From an uncultured Roseateles sp. (GTDB lineage: Bacteria > Pseudomonadota > Gammaproteobacteria > Burkholderiales > Burkholderiaceae), in NCBI GenBank assembly GCA_946886855.1, contig CAMPJJ010000008.1, positions 1 to 64,000 of the forward strand: a stretch of DNA of 64,000 nt, given 5' to 3'. A model generated the notes under the pieces. It was not told the origin of the DNA. It was given only the letters and a program-made list of their open reading frames with translations, and did not search any database. Shown piece by piece: positions 27,612 to 36,016 of this stretch (position 1 is the first letter of the stretch; each line of letters opens with the position of its first letter). The position numbers and the translations under genes were made by a program.

Positions 27612-27856
27612 TGATACCTCGGCATCAGGTTCCCCTCGTCGTCGATGATGCCGGCCTTCTTGGCCAGTTCGAACGCCACCTCCGGCGAATGCACCTTCAA
27701 ACTGTCTTCGCGCGGCAGCCCAAAGGTGCCGACCTTGTGCGCCCAACTCGGCGGCTGGGTCACTTTCACCGATGCCTTCGCGACCTGCCCGCAGCGCTCG
27801 CACAGACTTTTGCGCTTCGCCGGCTTCGTGTTCTTTCCGTTCGACTTCTTGCTCAT
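27608..27856 (-). CDS. Small protein with CxxC motif; possible antitoxin partner
   Basis: 82 residues, starting at ATG 27856 with GGAG nine bases upstream. The N-terminus is Lys-rich (MSKKSNGKNTKPAKRKS), then CERCG forms a single CxxC knuckle (about 19-22). The C-terminal part, SPEVAFELAKKAGIIDDEGNL, looks like a conserved helix and turn. It has no recognised domain. It is translationally coupled to the ART-like gene (4-base overlap), the usual antitoxin-first order. The single knuckle would need a dimer to form a zinc site. Function unproven. Confidence 0.6.
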   Translation of the reverse strand: MSKKSNGKNTKPAKRKSLCERCGQVAKASVKVTQPPSWAHKVGTFGLPREDSLKVHSPEVAFELAKKAGIIDDEGNLMPRYQ

Positions 27857-28017
27857 CAGGAATCACTCCAATCAACAGAGGAGTCCTCATGATTCCGAGG
27901 CGAGGTGATCTCGCCAATCGCATGTTGTCGTGCAGTTGGCGCTCGCGCTGACTTGGTCGAGTGGTGCGGATTGCGCGAATGAGGGCGGCCCGCAGACAAG
28001 GCGCCTCAGGAAACAGA

Positions 28018-28038
28018 AGGGGCGCCCACGGCGCCCCT
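28018..28038 (-). terminator. Rho-independent terminator after the enoyl-CoA hydratase gene
   Basis: AGGGGCGCC-CAC-GGCGCCCCT, a perfect 9-bp stem. On the minus strand TCTGTTTCC follows. It lies 29 bases after the stop at 28067. Confidence 0.8.
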
Positions 28039-28066
28039 CCATTCATGGCGGCATCGCCGCGGTCGA

Positions 28067-28828
28067 TCAGAACTTCGAGAAGTCCGGCTGGCGCTTCTGG
28101 AAGAAGGCCTGGAAGGCTTCCATCGCCTCGGGACTGCGCAGGCGCGCGCCGAAGATCTCGGCCTCGGCCTGGATGGTCGCCAGCAGCTCGTCCTTCGACG
28201 AGCGGCGCATCAGCTGCTTGCTCTCGCGCACCGCGCTCGGGGGCAGCTTGTTGAAACGCTCGGCGATGCGGCGCGCATGGGCGACCACCTCACCCGCCGG
28301 CAGCACCGCATTGGCGACACCGCATTCCACCGCCTGCTCGCCGGTGAACGGGTCGCCCAGCAGGATCTTCTCGGCCGCGCGGCGCGGACCCATCAGGCGC
28401 GGCACCAGCAGGCTGGAGCCGAACTCCGGCACCAGGCCCAGGCTGACGAAAGGCATCGCCAGGCGCGCGTCGTCCGCGACGTAGACGAAATCGCAATGCA
28501 GCAGCAGCGTCGTGCCGATGCCGATCGCCGCGCCGTTCACCGCCGCCACGATCGGCTTGTCGCAGCCGACCATCGCGCGCATGAACTGGAACACCGGCGC
28601 GTCTTCATCGCGCGGCGGGCTGCCCATGAAATCCTCGATGTCGTTGCCGGAGGTGAAGATCTGCGGCTGGCCCTGGATCAGCACCGCGCGCACGGCGTTG
28701 TCGGCGTTGGCCGTCACCAGCGCGTCGGCCATCTCCTGGTACATCGCGCGGGTCAGCGCGTTCTTCTTCTCCGGCCGTGCGATCTCGATGGTCTGCACGC
28801 CGTTCACGATGGCGGTCTTGATGCTCAT
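28067..28828 (-). CDS. Enoyl-CoA hydratase/isomerase family protein
   Basis: 253 residues, crotonase fold. The oxyanion-hole segments are visible as TSGNDIEDFMG (about 59-69) and AVNGAAIGIGTTLLLHCDFV (about 94-113); the Glu of the second catalytic position appears in LVPEFGSSLL (about 131-140). It should hydrate trans-2-enoyl-CoA or isomerise double bonds in beta-oxidation. It follows the alpha/beta hydrolase gene (84 bp) in a row of fatty-acid genes on the minus strand. Shine-Dalgarno GAGAG upstream of ATG 28828. Confidence 0.88.
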   Translation of the reverse strand: MSIKTAIVNGVQTIEIARPEKKNALTRAMYQEMADALVTANADNAVRAVLIQGQPQIFTSGNDIEDFMGSPPRDEDAPVFQFMRAMVGCDKPIVAAVNGAAIGIGTTLLLHCDFVYVADDARLAMPFVSLGLVPEFGSSLLVPRLMGPRRAAEKILLGDPFTGEQAVECGVANAVLPAGEVVAHARRIAERFNKLPPSAVRESKQLMRRSSKDELLATIQAEAEIFGARLRSPEAMEAFQAFFQKRQPDFSKF

Positions 28829-28912
28829 GAAGCACTCTCCTCGTTGGGTCTGCCGTCCGCCTGCTGCCTCATGCAGTCCGGCAACGGATGGTGTTCGGAT
28901 GAATGGACGCGA

Positions 28913-29764
28913 TCATGCCAGCCACGCGCTCACCTGCGGCCACAGGCTGCGCTCGAATCGATCGCGGAAGAAACCGAAATGGCCGATGCGGCGCTCGCCG
29001 ATGTCGTTCGGCGCTATGCGGCGCATCTCCGGCCGCGCGCCGGCGTAGAAGCCGTGCAGGGATTCGGTGTTGCGGCGGGACATGAACTCGTCGTCGGTGA
29101 AGGCCAGCGAGAGCATGGGCACCGACAGCGAGGCGTACTGCGCGCGCAGGGCGTCGCCGCCCTCCCCCATCATGTACTCGCGGTCCAGGCACCAGCGTCG
29201 CCATTGCGCCATCACGCCGCGCGGCAGGTCGCCGACCTTGCGCAGCTTGCGACCCGGGAAGTAGCCGAAAGCCGGCAGCGCCAGCGGGACCACGACGTAC
29301 CAGAGCCACCAGACATAGCGGCGCAGGCCGATCGAGTTCTCGCGCCAGTAGCCGCTGCCGCAACCCACCGTCACGGCGCGCGACACGCGCGAGCGGTTGG
29401 GCAGCATGCCCAGGATCTGGCCGCCGAGGCTGTGGCCCAGCCAGTGGATCTCGCGGCGGTCGCCGAGCAGGCGGTCGAGGTGCGACAGCGCGGCAGCGGC
29501 GTCGCGCTCGGCCCAGGTGTGGATGTCGGCTTCGAGCCCGCGCAGGGAGCGCTTCATCTCGTCCGGACGCGAGGCGCCCATGCCGCGATAGTCGAAGCTC
29601 ATGACGAGCCAACCCTGCTGCGCCATCCAGCGCGCGAAGGCGGCGTAGTAACGCTGTTCGACACCCATCGCAGGAGCGATCAGCAAGCCCGCCTTCGCGG
29701 TCGCCGCGTCGCCGTAGAGATGGCCTCGAAGCTCGAAACCATCCTCCGCTCGGAAACTGATCAT
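28913..29764 (-). CDS. Alpha/beta hydrolase (serine aminopeptidase/lysophospholipase-like)
   Basis: 283 residues. The nucleophile elbow GHSLGGQ is at about 120-126, and the oxyanion region is APAMGVEQRYYAAFARWMAQ near 31-50. The acid lies near FTDDEF (about 225) and the catalytic His in IGHFGFFRDRF (about 261-271). The FDYRGMGAS stretch is typical of the YheT/YbhG-like esterase branch. Substrate probably an ester or acyl compound, supported only by its place within the fatty-acid cluster. The 173-bp gap upstream holds structured element copy B. Confidence 0.8.
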   Translation of the reverse strand: MISFRAEDGFELRGHLYGDAATAKAGLLIAPAMGVEQRYYAAFARWMAQQGWLVMSFDYRGMGASRPDEMKRSLRGLEADIHTWAERDAAAALSHLDRLLGDRREIHWLGHSLGGQILGMLPNRSRVSRAVTVGCGSGYWRENSIGLRRYVWWLWYVVVPLALPAFGYFPGRKLRKVGDLPRGVMAQWRRWCLDREYMMGEGGDALRAQYASLSVPMLSLAFTDDEFMSRRNTESLHGFYAGARPEMRRIAPNDIGERRIGHFGFFRDRFERSLWPQVSAWLA

Positions 29765-29805
29765 CGCGATCTCCCGATGCTCTTCGCGTCCTGCTCAGGG
29801 CGCCT

Positions 29806-29920
29806 ACCTGCGCTTGGCCAAGCGCGGGCTCTCCACGCTGCAGGGGGCATCCCTCCGGGAACCCCCAGCAGCATTCCGGCCCCACTCGCAGTCGTTGCCC
29901 AAGGACGAGCGGACTGCGAG
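29806..29920. repeat. Structured intergenic element, copy B
   Basis: 115 nt, collinear with 9883-10001. Stem 1 is GCTGC-A-GGGGG (29837-29847) with CCCCC-A-GCAGC (29862-29872); stem 2 is CTCGCAGTC (29885-29893) with GACTGCGAG (29912-29920). The linker ATTCCGGCCCCA is identical to copy A. A further palindrome GCGCTTGGCCAAGCGC (29810-29825) is present here but not well kept in copy A. On the minus strand it starts 17 bases after the thiolase stop. Confidence 0.75.
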
Positions 29921-29937
29921 GGGCGGTGCGTCGTGCC

Positions 29938-31152
29938 TTACAGTCGCTCGATGATGCCCGCCGCGCCTTGGCCCGCGCCGACGCACATCGTGACCATGCC
30001 GTACTTGCCGCCGGTACGACGCAGGCCATGGATGACCGAGGCCGCACGGATCGCGCCCGTCGCGCCCAGCGGGTGACCCAGGGCGATCGCGCCGCCGTTG
30101 GGGTTCACCTTGGAACGGTCCAGCACGATGCCCTTGCTGTCCAGATCGTTCAGCACCGCCAGAGATTGCGCGGCGAAGGCTTCGTTCAGCTCGATCCAGC
30201 CCAGGTCCTCGGCCTTGATGCCGGCCAGCTTCAAGGCCGCCGGGATCGCCTCGATCGGGCCGATGCCCATGATCTCGGGCGGCACGCCGCGCACGGCGAA
30301 GGAGACGAAACGCGCCAGCGGGGTCAGGCCGAAACGCTTCACCGCGGCTTCCGACGCCACGATCAACGCGCCCGCGCCGTCCGAGGTCTGCGAGCTGTTG
30401 CCAGCCGTGACGCTGCCCTTGGCGGCGAACACCGGCTTGAGCTTGGCCAGGCCTTCCATCGACGTGTCCTTGCGCGGACCTTCGTCGGTGTCGACGATGC
30501 GGCTCTTGACGATGACGCCGTCACCGTTCAGGTCGGGCTGGCGATCCTTCAGCTCGAACGGGGTGATCTCGTCCTTGAAGAAACCCCCCTCGATCGCGGC
30601 CAGCGCGCGGCGGTGCGATTCCAGCGAGAACTCGTCCTGCGCCTGGCGCGAGACCTTCCACTTGTCGGCGACCTTCTCGGCCGTCAGGCCCATGCCGTAG
30701 GCCAGGCCGATGTTCTCGTCGCGCTCGAAGATCGCGGGCGGGAACGAGGGCTTGTTGCCGCCCATCGGGACCATGGACATGGACTCGACGCCGCCGGCGA
30801 TCATCACTTCGGATTCGCCGACGCGGATGCGGTCCGCCGCCATCGCCAGGGCGGTGATGCCCGAGGCGCAGTAGCGGTTCACCGTCACGCCACCAACCGT
30901 GTTCGGCAGGCCCGACAGCACGGCCGCGACGCGGGCGATGTTCATGCCCTGCTCGCCCTCGGGGAAGGAGCAGCCGATGATGGCGTCCTCGATCACCGAC
31001 GGGTCCAGGCCCGGCACCTGGGCCATGGCGGCCTGGATGACGCGCGACAGCATCTCGTCCGGACGGGTGTTCTTGAAGTAGCCCCGGCCCGACTTGCCGA
31101 TGGGCAGACGGGTGGCGGCGCAGATGTAGGCGTCTTGAACTTGCTTGCTCAT
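29938..31152 (-). CDS. fadA: Acetyl-CoA C-acyltransferase (FadA-type thiolase)
   Basis: 404 residues. The three thiolase motifs are intact: the acyl-carrying Cys in NRYCASGITALAMAADRI (about 88-105), the C-terminal GGAIALGHPLGATGAIRAA (about 354-372) with the catalytic His, and CVGAGQGAA (about 389-397) with the second Cys. It cleaves 3-ketoacyl-CoA to acetyl-CoA. It lies 26 bases downstream of the FadN-type gene, so the two form one operon. Biosynthetic acetyl-CoA acetyltransferase is less likely given this context. Confidence 0.92.
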   Translation of the reverse strand: MSKQVQDAYICAATRLPIGKSGRGYFKNTRPDEMLSRVIQAAMAQVPGLDPSVIEDAIIGCSFPEGEQGMNIARVAAVLSGLPNTVGGVTVNRYCASGITALAMAADRIRVGESEVMIAGGVESMSMVPMGGNKPSFPPAIFERDENIGLAYGMGLTAEKVADKWKVSRQAQDEFSLESHRRALAAIEGGFFKDEITPFELKDRQPDLNGDGVIVKSRIVDTDEGPRKDTSMEGLAKLKPVFAAKGSVTAGNSSQTSDGAGALIVASEAAVKRFGLTPLARFVSFAVRGVPPEIMGIGPIEAIPAALKLAGIKAEDLGWIELNEAFAAQSLAVLNDLDSKGIVLDRSKVNPNGGAIALGHPLGATGAIRAASVIHGLRRTGGKYGMVTMCVGAGQGAAGIIERL

Positions 31153-31178
31153 GATGGATTCCTTGTGTGCCGCTCGGA

Positions 31179-33575
31179 TCAGTTGCGGACCGGCTTGCCG
31201 GTCTGCAGCATGCCCATGATTCGCTCTTGGGTCTTCGGATGCTCGAGCAGGCTGCAGAAGTGCTTGCGCTCCAGCGACATCAGGTATTCCTCGGTCACCA
31301 GCGAGCCGGCTTCGACTTCGCCGCCGCAGACCACGTCGGCGATCAGCGAGGCCAGATGGAAGTCGTGCGCGCTGATGAAGCCGCCGTCACGCATGTTGGC
31401 CAGCTGGGCCTTCACGGTGGCGATGCCGGAACGGCCCGCGACCGGGAACCTGGCCTTGAGCGGGGCGCGGTAGCCGGAGTCCGCCATCGCCTTGGCCTGC
31501 GCCGTGGCGACGAACAGCAGCTCGTCCTTGTTGGGGACGATGATGTCGCTGTCGAGCAGGTAGCCCAGCTTCTGCGCTTCCAGCGCGGAGGTCGCCACCT
31601 TGGCCATCGCGGCGTTGGTGAAGCCGTCCTTCAGGAAGGCGAAGATGTCCGCGTTGGCGTTGCCGGCCGAGGCCATCTCCGCCGCGCGGCGCGCGATGTA
31701 GGTCAGGCCGCCGCCGCCCGGGATCAGGCCGACGCCCACTTCCACCAGGCCGACATAGGACTCCATGTGCGCGACGCGGCGGGCGCAATGCACCGCCAGC
31801 TCGCAGCCGCCGCCCAGCGCCAGGCCGCGCATCGCGGCGATGACCGGGACGCTGGCGTAACGCACGCGCAGCATCATGTCCTGCAGCTTCTTCTCTTCCG
31901 GCGCGATGCCCTTGGCGCCCTTGGTCATGAAGACCGGCATCAGCGCCTCAAGGTTGGCACCGGCGGAGAACACGTCGTCCGGCGACCAGATGACCAGGCC
32001 CTTGTACTTGGCCTCGGCGATCTCGACGGCCTTGAGCAGGCCCTCGGTCACGGTCGGGCTGATCAGGTGCAGCTTGGCGTTGATCGAGGCGATCAGCACT
32101 TCGCCGTCCAGCGACCAGACGCGGACTTCCTCGTTCTTGAACTCCTCGGTGCCGGCCTTCAGCGGCTCGACGGCGCCTTCGCCGACCAGCGCTTCGGGGA
32201 AAGCCTGGCGCTCATAGACCGGCAGCTTGGCGCGCGCCTTGAACCTGCCTTCGGCGGCGCTCCACGAGCCGTCCTTCGAATGCACGCCGCCGTTCTCGGC
32301 GACCGAGCCTTCGAAGACCCAGGCGGGCAGCGGCGCGCTCGACAGCGTCTTGCCGGCGTCGATGTCGGCCTTGACCCACTCGGCGACCTGCTTCCAGCCG
32401 GCGGCCTGCCACAGCTCGAACGGGCCCTGCTGCGAGCCGAAGCCCCAGCGCATGGCGAAGTCGATCTCGCGCGCGGTGTCGGCGACGGTGTCCAGGTGCA
32501 CGGCCACGTACTGGAACGAGTCGCGCAGGATGGACCACAGGAACTGCGCCTGCGGGTTGCTCGATTCGCGCAGCAGCTTGATGCGGTCGGCGGCCGGCTT
32601 CTTCAGCATGCGCGCGACGATCTCGTCGGCCTTGCCGCCGCCGGCGACGTAGTCACCGGTGGCGAAGTCCAGACGCTGGATGTCCTTGCCGACCTTCTTG
32701 TAGAAGCCCGCGCCGGCCTTCTGGCCCAGCGCGCCCTTCTCGATCAGGCCCGCCAGCACCTTGGGCGTGGCGTAGGTCGCGTAGAAGGGGTCGTCCTTCA
32801 GGTTGTCCTGCATCGTCTTGACGACATGCGCCATCGTGTCCAGGCCCACCACGTCCGCGGTGCGGAAAGTGCCCGACGAGGCGCGACCCAGCTTCTTGCC
32901 GGTCAGGTCGTCGACGACGTCGACGGACAGGCCGAACTTCTCGGCCTCGATCATCGTGGCCATCATGCCGGCGATGCCGACGCGGTTGGCGACGAAGTTG
33001 GGCGTGTCGTTGGCGCGCACGACGCCCTTGCCGACCGCCGAGGTCACGAAGCTTTCCAGCTGGTCGATGACTTCGGGGTTGGTGGTCGGCGTGTTGATCA
33101 GCTCGACGAGGTACATGTACCGCGGCGGGTTGAAGAAGTGGATGCCGCAGAAGCGGGGCTTGATCGATTCCGGCAGGACTTCCGACAGCTTGGTGATCGA
33201 CAGGCCCGAGGTGTTGGACGCCACGATCGCGTGCGGCGCCACGAAGGGCGCGATCTTCGTGTACAGGTCCAGCTTCCAGTCCATGCGCTCGGCGATGGCC
33301 TCGATGATCAGGTCGCAGTCCTTGAGCAGCTCGAGGTGTTCCTCGTAGTTGGCCTGCTGGATCAGCGCGGCGTTCTCGGGCACGCCCAGCGGCGCCGGCT
33401 TGAGCTTCTTCAGGCCCTCGACGGCCTTGGTGACGATGCCGTTCTTCGGGCCTTCCTTGGCGGGCAGGTCGAACAGGACGACCGGCACCTTCACGTTGAC
33501 CAGATGGGCGGCGATCTGCGCGCCCATCACGCCGGCGCCGAGCACGGCCACCTTGCGAACTTGGAATCGACTCAT
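31179..33575 (-). CDS. fadN: Bifunctional 3-hydroxyacyl-CoA dehydrogenase/enoyl-CoA hydratase (FadN-type)
   Basis: 798 residues from the ATG at 33575 (MSRFQVRKVAV), which has GGAG at ideal distance; the ATG at 33593 is less well placed. The NAD-binding domain comes first (VLGAGVMGAQIAAHLVN, about 10-26; HFFNPP with the catalytic His near 139), followed by the dehydrogenase C-terminal domain and then a crotonase domain at about 470-690 (MRGLALGGGCELAVHC, VGVGLIPGGGG). This order is the reverse of E. coli FadB and matches Bacillus FadN. It performs hydration and oxidation in beta-oxidation, together with the adjoining thiolase. Confidence 0.92.
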   Translation of the reverse strand: MSRFQVRKVAVLGAGVMGAQIAAHLVNVKVPVVLFDLPAKEGPKNGIVTKAVEGLKKLKPAPLGVPENAALIQQANYEEHLELLKDCDLIIEAIAERMDWKLDLYTKIAPFVAPHAIVASNTSGLSITKLSEVLPESIKPRFCGIHFFNPPRYMYLVELINTPTTNPEVIDQLESFVTSAVGKGVVRANDTPNFVANRVGIAGMMATMIEAEKFGLSVDVVDDLTGKKLGRASSGTFRTADVVGLDTMAHVVKTMQDNLKDDPFYATYATPKVLAGLIEKGALGQKAGAGFYKKVGKDIQRLDFATGDYVAGGGKADEIVARMLKKPAADRIKLLRESSNPQAQFLWSILRDSFQYVAVHLDTVADTAREIDFAMRWGFGSQQGPFELWQAAGWKQVAEWVKADIDAGKTLSSAPLPAWVFEGSVAENGGVHSKDGSWSAAEGRFKARAKLPVYERQAFPEALVGEGAVEPLKAGTEEFKNEEVRVWSLDGEVLIASINAKLHLISPTVTEGLLKAVEIAEAKYKGLVIWSPDDVFSAGANLEALMPVFMTKGAKGIAPEEKKLQDMMLRVRYASVPVIAAMRGLALGGGCELAVHCARRVAHMESYVGLVEVGVGLIPGGGGLTYIARRAAEMASAGNANADIFAFLKDGFTNAAMAKVATSALEAQKLGYLLDSDIIVPNKDELLFVATAQAKAMADSGYRAPLKARFPVAGRSGIATVKAQLANMRDGGFISAHDFHLASLIADVVCGGEVEAGSLVTEEYLMSLERKHFCSLLEHPKTQERIMGMLQTGKPVRN

Positions 33576-33618
33576 GGTTTCTCCAATGAACATCCCGAGG
33601 ATGTAGGAATGTGGTTGT

Positions 33619-34086
33619 TTATTCGACGCGGATCCAGGTCTGCGTGCGGCCCAGCATCGGCATGCCGACGAAACCGCGGACCTCCAGCTTCTTGCCTCCG
33701 TCGACCGGACGCAAGCGGACGCGATAGACCTTGCCGTTGCCCGGGTCGAGGATGTCCCCGCCGTCCCACAGCGCGGCGTCGCCGACGTTCTTCTTGACGC
33801 CGCGCAGGATCGTCAGCCCGATGATGGGCTGGCCCTTGCGCTCGTCGCTGCATTCGTCGCACTTGGCGTCCTGCTTGGCGGGATCGGTGATCTTCTCGAT
33901 CTTGCCGGAGAGGACGCCGTTGACCTCGCTGATGCGGACCGTCGAGCGCTCCTGCTTGGTGTCGTCGTCGATCGTCTTCCAGACGCCGACCGGCGTGGTC
34001 GCGGCCGGGGCCGAGGCCTGGGCGAGCGCCAGGTTGGCGGACAGTCCGAGGCCCAGGGCGACGGCGGTGGCGAACAGCGGTTTCAT
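33619..34086 (-). CDS. DUF2147 family exported protein
   Basis: 155 residues. Signal peptide about 1-23 (ending LALAQA). The mature part starts TTPVGVWKTIDDDTK and ends GRTQTWIRV, the lipocalin-like beta-rich pattern of DUF2147 proteins; a CDEC pair (about 75-78) may form a disulphide. Function is unknown for the family. It sits between the acyl-CoA dehydrogenase and fadN genes on the same strand, a recurrent place for this family in Burkholderiales as I remember it. Binding of a hydrophobic substrate in the periplasm is conjecture. Confidence 0.85.
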   Translation of the reverse strand: MKPLFATAVALGLGLSANLALAQASAPAATTPVGVWKTIDDDTKQERSTVRISEVNGVLSGKIEKITDPAKQDAKCDECSDERKGQPIIGLTILRGVKKNVGDAALWDGGDILDPGNGKVYRVRLRPVDGGKKLEVRGFVGMPMLGRTQTWIRVE

Positions 34087-34131
34087 CGTGTCTCTCTCCG
34101 TTTCTTGTCTTCGAACGCTGGCAGGGGAACG

Positions 34132-34158
34132 CGGGCGCCCCGCTCGAGGGGGCGCCCG
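34132..34158 (-). terminator. Hairpin after the acyl-CoA dehydrogenase gene
   Basis: CGGGCGCCCC / GGGGCGCCCG, a perfect 10-bp stem with a 7-base loop, 14 bases after the dehydrogenase stop. No T-run follows on the minus strand, so it may be partial or Rho-assisted; fadN and fadA may still be read through. Confidence 0.5.
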
Positions 34159-34171
34159 TGACGCTGTCGGC

Positions 34172-35962
34172 TTAGAACAGCGCCTCGTCCATTTCCATGA
34201 GCGGGTTCAGGCCGGCGCGGGCGGTGCGGATCAGGCTCGCGGTCTCGGGCAGCAGCTTGGCGAAGTAGAAGCGCGCCGTCGCCAGCTTGGCGGTGTAGAA
34301 CGGATCGCCGCTGTCCTTCTTCTCCAGCGCCAGCTTGGCCATGCGCGCCCACATGTAGGCGAAGCACAGGTGACCCACGACGCGCAGGTAGTCCACCGCG
34401 GCGGCGCCGACTTCATCGGGGTTCTGGAAGGCCTTCATGCCGATCTCGGTGGTCAGCTTGGTGACCTTGTCGCCGATGTCGGCCAGCGGGTTGATGAACT
34501 CCTGCATCGCTTCGCTGGTGCCCTCTTCCTCGACGAACTCGGCGATCTTCTTGCCGAACTTCTTCAGCGTCGCGCCGTTGTTGCCCAGGATCTTGCGGCC
34601 CAGCAGGTCCAGCGACTGCACGGTGTTCGTGCCTTCGTAGGTCATGTTGATGCGCGAGTCGCGCACGAACTGCTCCATGCCCCACTCGTGGATGTAGCCG
34701 TGGCCGCCGAAGACCTGCATGCAGTGCGAGGTGGCGATCCAGGCGTTGTCCGAGATGAAGGCCTTGATGATGGGCGTCAGCAGGGCGACCTCGTCCTCGC
34801 AGGCCTTGGCCTCGTCGGCGTCGTCGCTGGCCAGCGCCTTGTCCAGCTGCAGCGCGGTGTAGGCCGACAGGGCGCGGCCGCCTTCGGCGTAGGCGCGCGC
34901 GGTCAGCAGCATCTTGCGGACGTCGGGGTGGACGATGATCGGATCGGCCGGCTTGTCCGGCGACTTCGGGCCCGACAGGGCGCGCATCTGGATGCGGTCC
35001 TTGGCGTAGACGACGGCGTTCTGGTACGCCACTTCCGTCAGGCCCAGCGACTGGTTGCCGACGCCCAGGCGGGCGGCGTTCATCATCACGAACATCGCCT
35101 GCAAGCCCTTGTTGGGCTGGCCGACCAGCGTGCCGACGGCGCCGTCCAGCACGATCTGCGCGGTGGCGTTGCCGTGGATGCCCATCTTGTGTTCCAGGCC
35201 GCCGCAGTAGACCGGGTTGCGCTCGCCCAGCGAGCCGTCGGCGTTCACGTTGAACTTCGGCACGACGAACAGCGAGATGCCCTTGGAGCCTTGCGGCGCG
35301 TCCGGCAGGCGGGCCAGCACCAGGTGGATGATGTTCTCGGCCAGGTCGTGCTCGCCGGCGGAGATGAAGATCTTCTGGCCGGTGATCTTGTACGTGCCGT
35401 CGGCCTGCGGCTCGGCCTTCGAGCGCAGCAGGCCCAGGTCGGTGCCGCAATGCGGTTCGGTCAGGCACATGGTGCCGGTCCACACGCCCGAGGTCAGCTT
35501 GGGCAGGTAGGTGGCCTTCTGCTCCGGCGTGCCGTGCGCGTGCAGCGCCTCATACGCGCCGTGGCTCAGGCCGGGGTACATCGTCCAGGCCTGGTTGGCC
35601 GAGTTCATCATCTCGTACATGAACTGGTTCAGCAGGACCGGCAGGCCCTGGCCGCCAAACTCCGGATCGCACGACAGCGCGGGCCAGCCGCCCTCGACGT
35701 ACTGCGCGTAGGCTTCCTTGAAGCCCTTGGGCGCCTTGACCTCGTGCGTGGCCTTGTCCAGCGTGCAGCCTTCCTGGTCGCCCGACAGGTTGATCGGGGT
35801 CAGGACTTCCGAGGCGAACTTGCCGCCCTCTTCCAGCACCGCGTTGATGGTGTCCTCGTCGATCTCGGCATGCGCGGGCAGCAGTTTCAGCTCGTCGACC
35901 GCGTGCAGCAGTTCGTGCAGCACGAACTGCATGTCGCGCAGGGGCGGGTTGTACTGGGGCAT
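34172..35962 (-). CDS. Acyl-CoA dehydrogenase, long form with C-terminal extension
   Basis: 596 residues, longer than the roughly 380 of classical enzymes and typical of the group with an extra N-terminal segment and C-terminal domain (as in Bacillus FadE). FAD-binding segments GVWTGTMCLTEPHCGTDLG (about 156-174) and KIFISAGEHD (about 196-205) are clear. The catalytic Glu is in MTYEGTNTVQSLDLLGRKIL (about 439-458). First gene of the fad cluster, oxidising acyl-CoA to enoyl-CoA with electrons passing to ETF. With fadN and fadA it reconstitutes a fadNAE set. Confidence 0.92.
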   Translation of the reverse strand: MPQYNPPLRDMQFVLHELLHAVDELKLLPAHAEIDEDTINAVLEEGGKFASEVLTPINLSGDQEGCTLDKATHEVKAPKGFKEAYAQYVEGGWPALSCDPEFGGQGLPVLLNQFMYEMMNSANQAWTMYPGLSHGAYEALHAHGTPEQKATYLPKLTSGVWTGTMCLTEPHCGTDLGLLRSKAEPQADGTYKITGQKIFISAGEHDLAENIIHLVLARLPDAPQGSKGISLFVVPKFNVNADGSLGERNPVYCGGLEHKMGIHGNATAQIVLDGAVGTLVGQPNKGLQAMFVMMNAARLGVGNQSLGLTEVAYQNAVVYAKDRIQMRALSGPKSPDKPADPIIVHPDVRKMLLTARAYAEGGRALSAYTALQLDKALASDDADEAKACEDEVALLTPIIKAFISDNAWIATSHCMQVFGGHGYIHEWGMEQFVRDSRINMTYEGTNTVQSLDLLGRKILGNNGATLKKFGKKIAEFVEEEGTSEAMQEFINPLADIGDKVTKLTTEIGMKAFQNPDEVGAAAVDYLRVVGHLCFAYMWARMAKLALEKKDSGDPFYTAKLATARFYFAKLLPETASLIRTARAGLNPLMEMDEALF

Positions 35963-36016
35963 GGGGGCTCTCCTGAGGAATGGTTCTGTGAAAGGATAGG
36001 AAGGGACTCGCCCCGC

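Noticed and set aside
29810..29825. Palindrome GCGCTTGGCCAAGCGC as a separate operator
   Set aside because: It lies inside structured element B and is not followed by a promoter or near a gene start on either strand; treated as part of the element.
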